Below are positions 8,729 through 17,104 of a stretch of DNA of 64,000 bases, one piece after another. The position numbers and the translations under genes are program-made. Every line of letters begins with the position of its first letter. Position 1 is the first letter of the stretch. Under the pieces are notes generated by a model. That model was not told the origin of the DNA and did not search any database. It saw only the letters and a program-made list of their open reading frames with translations. The DNA comes from CAYSRM01 sp964475205 (GTDB taxonomy: Bacteria; Verrucomicrobiota; Kiritimatiellia; UBA8416; CAYSRM01), in the NCBI GenBank assembly GCA_964475205.1, contig CAYYVQ010000008.1:1-64000 (forward strand). Direction: 5' to 3'.

Positions 8729-9906
8729 TATATGCCCCCCGGAGTTTCAGAAAGATCATGAAACGTCTTCTTAATTAGTCCGTCTAACTTTACCTGCCGG
8801 AGTTTCTCTAAAATATGCGCCGCGGTATACTCCTTTTCACAGGGATGCTTCAACCCTTCAATACCTGCCTTGAACTGTGGGCTGATCGCCTTTTTAACGG
8901 CGGAAATCATGGATTCGCAATCCGGCTCGCAGTCTATGATGCTTAGCGTCCGAATCCGACCTTTTTGGCGATCGCCGATATTTACGGTAGGCACACCAAA
9001 GACCGGCGTTTCAAGAATACCGCTGGAACTGTTTCCGATTACCGCATCGCAAATCTTCATCGCGGAAAGGTAGCGGCGAAAACCCAGCGAAGCGACCGCC
9101 AGACAACGTTCCGAGTGGGTGGCCGCATAGGCATTGATCTTTTCGTTTATGAGCTGCCCGTCAGTGTCCGCATTCGCTTTGGTAAATATGATTTTATGCT
9201 CCGGGAACTTATCCAGCGCGGCAAGCAACTCATCGAATTGCGCCCCCGCTGTAGCATTTTCCAATGTAACCGGATGAAGGGTGACTATAAAAAACGGTTT
9301 GTTGAGCTTGAACTGAATGGACTCTTCCAGTTCTGCCCGGCTCATCAGAGAAATTTTGCGGATGTTTTCAATTCCCAAGGCTCCGACATTGAACACTCGG
9401 GCAGGATTCTCTCCCAACTGGATGATCCGACGGCGATATTCTTCGCAGGACGGGAAATGCAGGTGGCCCATTTTGGTGATCGAGTGACGAAAGGCTTCAT
9501 CGACGGCACCTTCGGTGATTTCGCCGCCATGAATATGGGCGATCGGGATGCGCAGGATCTGGGCCGCCGCCGCTGCGCAGAAGGTCTCATAGCGGTCACC
9601 TAGTACAACGAGAAGTTCAGGTTTTAGCTCTTCAAGCGCTTCGCCATATCCACTTAGCGCCAATCCCATCGCCTTACAAACCCCCACGGGACTGTCGTCA
9701 AACTTTAGGATGTCAACGCGCTCATCCACATTGAAGCCATCGGCTTCTATTTCTCGAACTGTCATCCCATGCTGGCCGGAAAGGTGACTTCCGCTCACCA
9801 ACAGTTGCAACTGGAGTTCATCTGACTGACGAATCATATCCGCCAATCCATGCAGCAACCCCCATTCTGCCCGTGTTGATGTGAATATGCAAATCTTACG
9901 CATCAA
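8728..9906 (-). CDS. legG: Hydrolysing NDP-sugar 2-epimerase
   Basis: The 392-residue enzyme belongs to the hydrolysing UDP-GlcNAc 2-epimerase family (NeuC/LegG). It removes the nucleotide and inverts C2 of the diamino trideoxy sugar to give the free manno-configured precursor for LegI. Visible motifs are CIFTSTRAEWG (6-16), GDRYE (103-107), HIHGGE (124-129), which is followed by EAFRHSITK, and GNSSSG in the C-terminal nucleotide-binding half. Two ATG codons open the gene (MM). It overlaps legI by 11 bp and ptmF by 1 bp. Length is as expected for the family. Confidence 0.85.
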   Translation of the reverse strand: MMRKICIFTSTRAEWGLLHGLADMIRQSDELQLQLLVSGSHLSGQHGMTVREIEADGFNVDERVDILKFDDSPVGVCKAMGLALSGYGEALEELKPELLVVLGDRYETFCAAAAAQILRIPIAHIHGGEITEGAVDEAFRHSITKMGHLHFPSCEEYRRRIIQLGENPARVFNVGALGIENIRKISLMSRAELEESIQFKLNKPFFIVTLHPVTLENATAGAQFDELLAALDKFPEHKIIFTKANADTDGQLINEKINAYAATHSERCLAVASLGFRRYLSAMKICDAVIGNSSSGILETPVFGVPTVNIGDRQKGRIRTLSIIDCEPDCESMISAVKKAISPQFKAGIEGLKHPCEKEYTAAHILEKLRQVKLDGLIKKTFHDLSETPGGI

Positions 9907-10909
9907 TCAGTTCATCCCGCTTATAGTTCCGGTCTGCATTCCGCCCGATCATCTCATTCCACTGCATCGGAGAAACTCCGGTGCCGGGTCGCTTGACCGT
10001 TAGGTTTTCTTCGGTGAAAGTCTCTCCGGCCTGAATGTTCCGCGCGGCAACAATGCTTTTGCGTGCAATTGACCTGTTCTTTAGCTCAGAAGGGCTCGAC
10101 TGTTTTACACCATCGCCCAGAGCGGCCTCGATGTTTCTGATCGCCTTTACCATTGCTTTCAACTCGTCCGGTTCCAGACTGGCCCGATGATCAGGGCCGG
10201 GTAGCAAACGATCCAGCGTGAAATGCTTTTCAATCACCGTCGCGCCCAGTGCAACTGCAGCAATAGGCACTTCAATGCCTAATGTATGATCCGAATAGCC
10301 CACGCCCTTTAAGCCCGGAAATGTGTCCCGAAGCGTCTGCATCGCCCGCAAATTTACATCACACATCGGGGTCGGGTACTCTGTATTGCAATGCAACAAC
10401 GTAATGTTCTCGCGCTCTGTTCCGGCTCTTTCAAGCACAGCCAAAGCCGCAGCGATCTCCTTCAGATCACACATTCCGGTGGAAAGAATAATCTCCCGCC
10501 CAAATGAGCCGATTTTTCTCAGATACGGAAGGTTGGTTGTTTCTCCGGAAGGAATTTTCCACAGCGTGATACCGATCGATTGAAGATGGTCAATACTATC
10601 AAGATCAAAAGGCGTGGAAAGAAACAGAATGCCTTGTGCTACGCAGTATTCAATAAGCTCGCGATGCATTACATCTGTCATTTCAAGCTTTTTTATCATC
10701 TCGTAATGCGACTCACCAGTATCAGTGGTCTGCATTTGATATTTAGCTTTAACCGCACCATTGCTAACCAGAGCATCCGCCTTAAACGTCTGAAACTTGA
10801 CTATGTCCGCGCTGGCTTGCACGGCAGCATCAACCAGTCTCTTTGCAGTTTCGGGGGATCCATTGTGGTTAACCCCTGCCTCGGCAATAATCAATACATG
10901 CTTAGACAT
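9896..10909 (-). CDS. legI: Nonulosonate synthase, LegI-type
   Basis: This 337-residue enzyme condenses phosphoenolpyruvate with the trideoxy-mannose derivative to form the nine-carbon acid. The TIM-barrel N-terminal part has IIAEAGVNHNG at 7-17, KFQTF and GYSDHTLG. The C-terminal part, beginning with SIVAARNIQAGE, is the antifreeze-like SAF domain of the NeuB family. I chose the ATG at 10909 (MSKHVLIIAEAG) over an upstream in-frame one because it puts the conserved first strand at the right place and gives the same 8-bp overlap with the preceding gene that is seen at other junctions of the operon. Confidence 0.88.
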   Translation of the reverse strand: MSKHVLIIAEAGVNHNGSPETAKRLVDAAVQASADIVKFQTFKADALVSNGAVKAKYQMQTTDTGESHYEMIKKLEMTDVMHRELIEYCVAQGILFLSTPFDLDSIDHLQSIGITLWKIPSGETTNLPYLRKIGSFGREIILSTGMCDLKEIAAALAVLERAGTERENITLLHCNTEYPTPMCDVNLRAMQTLRDTFPGLKGVGYSDHTLGIEVPIAAVALGATVIEKHFTLDRLLPGPDHRASLEPDELKAMVKAIRNIEAALGDGVKQSSPSELKNRSIARKSIVAARNIQAGETFTEENLTVKRPGTGVSPMQWNEMIGRNADRNYKRDELIDA

Positions 10910-11792
10910 CGAAGCGATCTCCCAACCGGATGCGTCCGTTATAATCAAATTCAACAATGCGGATCGAACTGTCCGCCGTTTTTACAATCAAGTTCCCTTC
11001 CTCCTTGTAGAGCACAGCTCCTGTTATGCACTTATATGCAGGGGCTTTTTCAATCATTTCCACACGGTTTATTTTCATTTCGGAACCATTCAAAAACGCT
11101 CGTGCCTGCGGTCCGGGATGACAGATAGCCCGCACGAAATTAAACAGTTCTCGGCTGGTTTGGTTCCAGTTAATAACTTCATCGCCAGGCTTACGTTGAG
11201 AGCAGTACAGACCGACTGGATCAATTTCAAGCTGTTTTTGCCGGGTAACGGATCCTTCAACAAATTTGCGAACTGCGGCATACAGCACATCGGCGCATCC
11301 GCGATAAGCCCGCTCAAGCAAAGTTGCATAGGTATCAGAATCATTAATGGGAAAAGTCTGCTGTAAAACAATATCGCCGGTATCGATGCCTTCATCAATG
11401 TAGTGAACTGTGATACCGAACTCCTTTTCATCATTAATCAGAACCCAATTAAGAATATTGCGCCCGCGATAGAAGGGCAACTTGCCAGCATGGCAATTAA
11501 TGGCTTTGAGCGGGAAGGCATCCACAATCGGTGCCCGGAAAATCTGGTTAAATGACATGGAAACGAGTAGGTCGCATTCATATTTAGCAAGTGAATTAAT
11601 GACTGTCGGCTCATTCACATTTTTATATTTCAGGCATGGGATGCCATATTCCTCGCAATAACTTTTGAGAGTTTCATCCTGCGAGTCGAAACGGACACAG
11701 ATAAAACCGATGAAAATATCCTCGTCAGCAATGAGTTTTTTGAAGGTCGTGTAGCTCCAAGGCCCATCTGCAAAATATCCAATCTTTAGCAT
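10902..11792 (-). CDS. Sugar N-formyltransferase
   Basis: The 296-residue protein belongs to the 10-formyltetrahydrofolate-dependent formyltransferase family. The catalytic triad is visible as N99 and H101 in NCHAGKLPFYRG and D137 in YIDEGIDTGD. A smaller C-terminal domain (about 200-296) resembles the accessory domain of sugar and methionyl-tRNA formyltransferases. It is not the housekeeping fmt, because it sits between legC and legI with 7-8 bp overlaps on both sides. Its position is where legH, the N-acetyltransferase for the new 4-amino group, is normally found. I infer that it formylates the amine made by LegC, so the final sugar would carry an N-formyl group at C7. The chosen ATG begins MLKIGYFADG. 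Confidence 0.83.
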   Translation of the reverse strand: MLKIGYFADGPWSYTTFKKLIADEDIFIGFICVRFDSQDETLKSYCEEYGIPCLKYKNVNEPTVINSLAKYECDLLVSMSFNQIFRAPIVDAFPLKAINCHAGKLPFYRGRNILNWVLINDEKEFGITVHYIDEGIDTGDIVLQQTFPINDSDTYATLLERAYRGCADVLYAAVRKFVEGSVTRQKQLEIDPVGLYCSQRKPGDEVINWNQTSRELFNFVRAICHPGPQARAFLNGSEMKINRVEMIEKAPAYKCITGAVLYKEEGNLIVKTADSSIRIVEFDYNGRIRLGDRFDV

Positions 11793-12946
11793 ATTAACTC
11801 CTTTTTTCTCACACTGCTTGGGATGTTGACCACGCGATCTTCCAGCCATTCGGAATTATCCAGCGGCCCACACTGGCAATCCTTAAACATCTCCAGCTTG
11901 TTCATCAGCCGCCAGATCGGGCGGGTCATGATCCCTGCCTCGTTAGATTCCACCAGAAAGCGATCCCGTGCGCCCTGATGGCCCAACACAACCGCATTCA
12001 GCCAGAAGTTGCTTGCACACCCGGAGGGCTCATCCACAAAATCCGCCCAGTCACAGTCCAGGAAAAACGACCGGTACTCTGCGGCCAACGCCCGTTTATC
12101 GGCCAAAATTCGATCGAGTTGCTGCAACTGAGCACAGGCCAGCGCCGCGTTTAAATTCGGCATTCTGAAATTATACGCTATTTCGTCATGCACATATTCA
12201 TACGGATGCGGGACTTTAGCTGTGGTAGTTATATGTTTGGCTTGCCTGGCCAGGCTTTCGTCATCTGTCACTATCGCCCCGCCACCGCCACAAGTTACTG
12301 TTTTGTTGCCATTGAAACTATACATTCCCAGCAAGCCGAAAGTGCCGGCATGTTTTCCATTTCGCGTGCTTCCCAGCGCTTCGGCGGCGTCTTCGACAAT
12401 CACAATGCCATGCTTTTTGCAAATATCGCAAATCGACTCGATGCGACAAGGATGTCCGAAAGTGTGCATCGGGACACAAGCCGCAACTTTCCTGCCCGTT
12501 TTTTTGTTGATAATGCAACCTTTATCAACAAAGCAACTGCGCTCAAGAAATTCTGTCAATGCATCCGGAGATAGACCAAGCGTATCCTTGTCGACATCTA
12601 CAAAGACCGATTCCGCGCCACAGTGTTTGATGGCGTTGCATGTGGCGACAAAAGTCAATGGCTGGGTTATCACTTCATCGCCGGGTTCGACTCCTGCCAG
12701 TCTCAATGCAACCTGAAGCGCCGCGGTCCCGTTCACCGTTGCAACCGCATACCTGGCTCCTGTGATCTCGCACATCATATCTTCAAACCGGTCGACATAT
12801 TCCCCGACGCTAGAGACAAAGGTCGAATCGATTGCATCCATGACATATTTGCGTTCATTCCCCAGGAATACAGGCGCATGGAGAGGGATTACGCCCTCTG
12901 GTTGCCCATATAGCTCACGGATAAATCCTATGATTGGATCAAACAT
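11786..12946 (-). CDS. legC: PLP sugar aminotransferase, LegC
   Basis: A DegT/DnrJ-family aminotransferase of 386 residues that would convert the 4-keto group made by LegB to a 4-amino group, using glutamate and pyridoxal phosphate. The PLP lysine is K215 in FNGNKTVTCGGGG, and D186 in VIVEDAAEALG contacts the ring nitrogen. The sequence from 20 (VIPLHAPVFLGNERKYV) matches the LegC subgroup. The ATG at 12946 is preferred to an upstream in-frame codon at 13069 that would lie well inside legB; it gives an 8-bp overlap with legB. Confidence 0.88.
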   Translation of the reverse strand: MFDPIIGFIRELYGQPEGVIPLHAPVFLGNERKYVMDAIDSTFVSSVGEYVDRFEDMMCEITGARYAVATVNGTAALQVALRLAGVEPGDEVITQPLTFVATCNAIKHCGAESVFVDVDKDTLGLSPDALTEFLERSCFVDKGCIINKKTGRKVAACVPMHTFGHPCRIESICDICKKHGIVIVEDAAEALGSTRNGKHAGTFGLLGMYSFNGNKTVTCGGGGAIVTDDESLARQAKHITTTAKVPHPYEYVHDEIAYNFRMPNLNAALACAQLQQLDRILADKRALAAEYRSFFLDCDWADFVDEPSGCASNFWLNAVVLGHQGARDRFLVESNEAGIMTRPIWRLMNKLEMFKDCQCGPLDNSEWLEDRVVNIPSSVRKKELIC

Positions 12947-13931
12947 TGTATATGGCCGATTTATAGACAGCCCGATTTTCCGGATCTTTGAACCACTCAA
13001 TCGTCTTGGAAATGCCCGCCTCGAGATTGTGCTCCGGCATCCACCCTGTTTTTTGACGTAACCGTTCATTGTTTCCGCAAAGACGGAAGACCTCGCTCTT
13101 TGATGGTCGCAGGCGTTTATCTTCGGTAATAATCCTGGCGTCAGGATTAATCAGTTCAATAATGGTTTTTGCAAGATCACCTATACTAATCTCTTCTCCG
13201 GTTGCAATGTTGCAATCTTGGCCAATCAACTCGTCACACTCTGCAAGCCGGATGAAGCCCTCAGCCGTATCCTTAACGAAGACCATATCTCTGGTAGGCT
13301 CAAGATTCCCCAGCTTGATCTCTTTTTTACCGTCAAGCAATTGGGTGATGATGGTTGGGATTATTGCCCGAGCAGACTGTCGCGGGCCATAAGTGTTGAA
13401 CGGCCGTGCGATAGTAAGTGGCAGATTGAATGCGTTAAACAAACTCATCGCCATTGCGTCCGCGCCAATTTTACTTGCGCTGTAGGGCGACTGGGGTTGC
13501 CTTGGGTGTCCTTCGTCGATCGGCACATATCGGGCGGTACCGTAAACCTCACTTGTTGAAGTGTGCACAATCCGTTCACAGCCATTGTCGCGCGCCGACT
13601 GACAGATATTCAAGGTCCCGGTCACATTGGTTTGCACATAGCTGTGGGGAACGATATATGAGTAGGGTATTGCGATCAAGGCTGCCAGATGAAATACAAC
13701 ATCAATCTCTTTCGTGATTTCTCGGCAGAAGTTCTGATCACGCACATCACCACACACAACCTCTACCTCGTTTAGGTCAACATTCTCCAGCCACCCCCAG
13801 TTATTGAATGAGTTGTAGAGAGAGAGAGCCCGCACCTGACATCCTTTTGCTACAAGAGCCTCCGTCAGATGCGACCCAATAAACCCATCAGCTCCTGTGA
13901 CTAAAATCTTTTTATTTCCAATGTCTTTCAT
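12939..13931 (-). CDS. legB: NDP-sugar 4,6-dehydratase, LegB
   Basis: The 330-residue protein is an extended short-chain dehydrogenase that would make the 4-keto-6-deoxy sugar from the GDP- or UDP-GlcNAc substrate, the first dedicated step of the pathway. It has the NAD motif VTGADGFIGSH (11-21), TSTSE at 124-128 and catalytic Y150/K154 in YSASK. The segment LYNSFNNWGWLENV (39-52) is characteristic of the LegB type, not of RmlB or PseB. It is the first gene of the operon. The region upstream contains a gene fragment and an IS66 remnant, so the promoter is not obvious. Confidence 0.88.
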   Translation of the reverse strand: MKDIGNKKILVTGADGFIGSHLTEALVAKGCQVRALSLYNSFNNWGWLENVDLNEVEVVCGDVRDQNFCREITKEIDVVFHLAALIAIPYSYIVPHSYVQTNVTGTLNICQSARDNGCERIVHTSTSEVYGTARYVPIDEGHPRQPQSPYSASKIGADAMAMSLFNAFNLPLTIARPFNTYGPRQSARAIIPTIITQLLDGKKEIKLGNLEPTRDMVFVKDTAEGFIRLAECDELIGQDCNIATGEEISIGDLAKTIIELINPDARIITEDKRLRPSKSEVFRLCGNNERLRQKTGWMPEHNLEAGISKTIEWFKDPENRAVYKSAIYNV

Positions 13932-13972
13932 ATAGAGTAATCCGTCACTTTTGTTTTACATCGTTGTGTATA

Positions 13973-14167
13973 TCAATTGAGATCATAAGCACAATCAAAC
14001 TCCGTCTCTTGAATCATGTCCAAACCTTGGTGAGGATACATCTGCGGATTGCAATAAATCCTTTTGAAACTTTCTTTCCAATCTGTTTTATCCCTCTCTT
14101 CTCGAGCGCAGTTGCGAATTTTTTTTTGGTAAGCGTCCAACCAACCCCATCTATGCAATGGAGTCAA
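13973..14167 (-). pseudogene. Possible C-terminal gene fragment
   Basis: A 64-codon frame ending at a TAA about 40 bp before legB reads MTPLHRWGWLDAYQKKI and then a hydrophilic tail with KTDWKESFKRIYC and PQMYPHQGLDMIQ. The aromatic-rich, mixed composition looks like real protein, not random frame, and it lies in the direction of the operon. It is too short for a complete enzyme, and I cannot name a family. It may be the 3' end of a polysaccharide gene cut by the IS66-type insertion next to it. The whole gap (13932-14243) shows nothing else. Confidence 0.3.
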
Positions 14168-14243
14168 AATCCGCGTAACCTACCGCTTCAACCTACAAGA
14201 ATGAGAGGCTATGGGCGAGCGAAAAACGCGAGATCATCAAGAT

Positions 14244-15368
14244 TGGTGCGGTTTCGCCTGAGTGATCAACAAGAACTGGACCGGCAGATCAAGAGCCAGC
14301 AGGCCACTATCGAAAAGATGCAGCACCAGTTGGAGGACCTGATCCGTAGCAAGTACGGCCGCAGCAGCGAGAAGCTCGACATCAACCAGTTGATGATGGA
14401 GGGGCTGGTGCTGGACGCAGATGGCGAAGGCCAGCCCCCGGAGCCGCCGCCTGCCGAGCCTGCTCCGGCAAAGCCGCGTGCTAAAAGTAAACACAAGGGG
14501 CGTCGTCCTTTGCCCGATCACCTGCCTCGCCATGAGATTATTGTTCCCGCTGCCGAGGAACAGAAGATTTGTCCTGTTACCGGCCAGCCTCGCCCGTTCA
14601 TTGGATATGAGGACAGCCAGAAGCTTGAATATATTCCCGAGACACTGCGGGTCAACGTCTACCGGCGCGAAAAGTATGGCAGCCCGATGGGTGCGGAAGA
14701 AAACGGGGTGTTTACCGCCGAGCTTCCACCGGCTGTTGTGAACCGATGCTCTGCTGATACCGGAATGCTGGTGCATGTGGCGTGGAGCCGGCAAGACCAA
14801 AGAAACGCGCCTTTGGGTGGCGGTTTCCGGCGCCGGGCCGCCATTGGTGCATTTTGCTTTCAGCCGGGACCGTAAGCAGCAGGCCCCGCAGGATTTTTTC
14901 AAAGGCTATACCGGCGCATTGATGTGCGACGAATATCCGGGGTATAGCAATGTGGACTTCGGAAATCTGCTTTCCTGCTGGGCTCACGCCAGGCGTTACG
15001 TGGAAAAGGCCAAAACCGTGGAACCGGCGTTTGCCACCTCAGTGCTGCTGGAGATCGGGAGTCTGTATCGTATAGAGGGGCGAATCAGCGATGCTTCTGA
15101 TTCCGAACGGCTGAAGGTGCGGCAGACTGAAAGCGCCAAACAGTTGGAGGTCATTTTCGATCTGCTTGAATCGCGGGAGTTTCGGCCGAAGTCACCCATG
15201 CACCGAGCCGCGCAGTATATTTTGAAAAACCGGGAAAGTCTATCGCGGTTTACGGAGAATCCGCTGTGGCCGATCGACAACAATGCGGCTGAACGTGCCA
15301 TTCGCCGTGTAGCTATAGGGCGAAAAGAATGCGAATTGCTGCTTGTTCCCACATCCTTCTTGCCATGA
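14244..15368 (+). pseudogene. Degenerate IS66-family transposase (tnpC)
   Basis: Two frames carry pieces of an IS66 transposase. The first (to about 14780) holds the N-terminal coiled coil (QIKSQQATIEKMQHQLEDL), RSKYGRSSEKLD and the zinc-finger-like PVTGQPRPFIGYE region. The second (about 14785 to 15368) holds RLWVAVSGAGPP, the catalytic-core CDEYPGYSNVD and WAHARR, and WPIDNNAAERAIRRVAIGRK. The stretch between them is missing about 50-60 residues (the LPLYRQ region), with a frame change at the junction. After GRKE the conserved C terminus is lost. It has no partner tnpA or tnpB. It is therefore dead. It is the only plus-strand coding relic inside the minus-strand locus. Confidence 0.85.
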
Positions 15369-15476
15369 CTATCAATAATGACAGACATATACACGCCTAT
15401 CCGCAAGTTAAAACAACATTAAGAAAAGCTGCCTGCAAAAACTGAAATCTCACATTGATAGCCGCAATTACAGCCA

Positions 15477-16943
15477 TCAATACGCGCCCTTGGCAAACAG
15501 AATTACCCAGAAAGTCCGCAGAATAATTTTCAGATCAAGGATCCAGTTGCGGTTGCGCAGGTAGTAAACATCCAGAATGCACATGTCGTGAAAATTCACA
15601 TCGCTTCTGCCCGAAACCTGCCAGAGACAGGTCAAGCCCGGCAACCCTTCATGCCTTCGGTAATGCCAGTCCTCGTAATAGTTCTCAAAATCCCGCCTCG
15701 GCAACGGCCTGGGTCCAACAAGGGTCATCTCGCCCCTGAGCACGTTTAAAAGCTGCGGGAGTTCGTCCAGGCTGAACCGCCTCAGCAACCTGCCAACCGG
15801 CGTTACCCTAGGGTCCTCCCTGATCTTGAACAGTCCCTCCCCTGATTCGTTGAATTCCTCCACCTGCGCCTGCATTTCAGCGGCCTCTTCCTTCATGCTG
15901 CGGAATTTATAGATGGTAAACGGTTTCCTGTTTACCCCTATCCGTTCCTGAGAGAACAGAACAGGGCCTTTGCTTGTCACCTTGATTGCCGCGGCAATCA
16001 AAATAAGGAGCGGCGAAATAACAACCAGGCCAAGCCCGGCCGCGATGGCGTCAATCACTCGCCGAACCATCCCGGCGCACTTGATTTGCCGGGGGACATT
16101 AAAGTGAACCAGGGGATAACCGTCGATAAGATCACAAGACATCCCGGCCCGGGTGATTATGACGTCAAGCCGCTGAGAAAGAATCTTTGCCGCCGCTTCC
16201 ATGTTTCCGGCAATTTCAAGCAGTTCCATGATCTGACCGGTTGTGAGATCCTTCTGCGCGCAAATAACCATGTCGCACGGACGCTCCCTTATCTTCCTCT
16301 TCAGGGCTTCAAAGCATTCTCCCGGAGTTTCCCCCGCACCTGCAACCTGTCGCCAGGGCAAATACAACCCGCCGGGATGCTTGTTTTCAATAAGCTCCGC
16401 AATAAGCTCCGCCTCTTTTCCTTTACCGACAAGCAATGCCTTCCACCTGTCAAAGCCGGCCAGCCTCAAACGTTCTAAAATCCACCCCATAAACCCTCGG
16501 AAAAGAAGACATAGGCAGGTATTCATAAGCGCAAAAATTATGAATATGCTCCTGGGATGAAACACGTTCCTGGTAAAGTAAAAGTAGGCGTAAAACACTA
16601 AAAGCGCCGCAACGTTCGAAACAATCACGTACCAGCCCCGGGGCTTGCGCCTAAGAAATTTCCTGTCTTCGTACAGACCGGACAGAGCATAGAAAAAGCC
16701 GATAACCAGCGTCAGAACGAAAACAATTCTTGGCGCCGAAACGAGGTAGAATTCGGCATAGTCAACCGGAATAATATGTGAAAAACGGCTGGGCGCTGCT
16801 TCACGAATTGACGTGAAAAGAGTCTCGCCGAATCTGCTGATAAATCTGAACCAGACAGCAAAGTAATACGCTCCTGCTATCGCAACGAAATCAGCAAAAA
16901 AATAAAACACCCACAGGTTGAGAAATTTACACCGCTTATCCAT
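15477..16943 (-). CDS. Polyprenyl-P sugar-phosphate transferase
   Basis: This 488-residue membrane protein is an initiating glycosyltransferase of the WbaP/WcaJ type, which links the first sugar phosphate to undecaprenyl phosphate. The N-terminal part has four or five membrane helices within the first 155 residues, followed by a Rossmann-like CoA-binding-type domain (about 160-275). The C-terminal catalytic domain, from about 288, has a re-entrant helix, then SQERIGVNRKPFTIYKFRSM, SLDELPQLLNVLRGEM and VGPRPLPRRDFENYY, ending ILRTFWVILFAKGAY. All the motifs expected for activity are present. It lies upstream of the leg operon on the same strand but is separated from it by the IS66 remnant, so it is now probably transcribed separately. 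Confidence 0.9.
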   Translation of the reverse strand: MDKRCKFLNLWVFYFFADFVAIAGAYYFAVWFRFISRFGETLFTSIREAAPSRFSHIIPVDYAEFYLVSAPRIVFVLTLVIGFFYALSGLYEDRKFLRRKPRGWYVIVSNVAALLVFYAYFYFTRNVFHPRSIFIIFALMNTCLCLLFRGFMGWILERLRLAGFDRWKALLVGKGKEAELIAELIENKHPGGLYLPWRQVAGAGETPGECFEALKRKIRERPCDMVICAQKDLTTGQIMELLEIAGNMEAAAKILSQRLDVIITRAGMSCDLIDGYPLVHFNVPRQIKCAGMVRRVIDAIAAGLGLVVISPLLILIAAAIKVTSKGPVLFSQERIGVNRKPFTIYKFRSMKEEAAEMQAQVEEFNESGEGLFKIREDPRVTPVGRLLRRFSLDELPQLLNVLRGEMTLVGPRPLPRRDFENYYEDWHYRRHEGLPGLTCLWQVSGRSDVNFHDMCILDVYYLRNRNWILDLKIILRTFWVILFAKGAY

Positions 16944-17013
16944 GTCTTAGATATTAGCGCCACACCACACTTACAACAAGCTTGCATTATTCGCGCAAGG
17001 CACAAATAATCCA

Positions 17014-17059
17014 CTTTCGCCGTCGGCGAAAGCCGTGATATTCGCGGCGTTACCGCGAA
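17014..17059. other. Two adjacent perfect hairpins
   Basis: In the 161-bp gap between the initiating transferase and the sulfatase, CTTTCGCCG-T-CGGCGAAAG (17014-17032) and TTCGCGG-CGTTA-CCGCGAA (17041-17059) form two perfect stems nine bases apart. The sulfatase on the minus strand ends at 17105, so these would lie in its 3' region. Neither stem is followed by a T run on either strand, so they are not clear intrinsic terminators; they may stabilise an RNA end or be a small REP-like repeat. Confidence 0.5.
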
Positions 17060-17104
17060 CAAAGGGGGTGTCGCCACCTTCGCAAGCCGCTCAAGTAAAG
17101 CCCC

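Noticed and set aside
8965..9603. Plus-strand frame of 212 codons opposite legG
   Set aside because: It lies wholly within the well-supported legG gene and has no recognisable motif; it is an antisense shadow of the GC-rich coding strand.
12947..13069. Longer N terminus of legC starting inside legB
   Set aside because: The extra 41 residues overlap conserved legB coding sequence and do not resemble the aminotransferase family; the start at 12946 gives the normal length.
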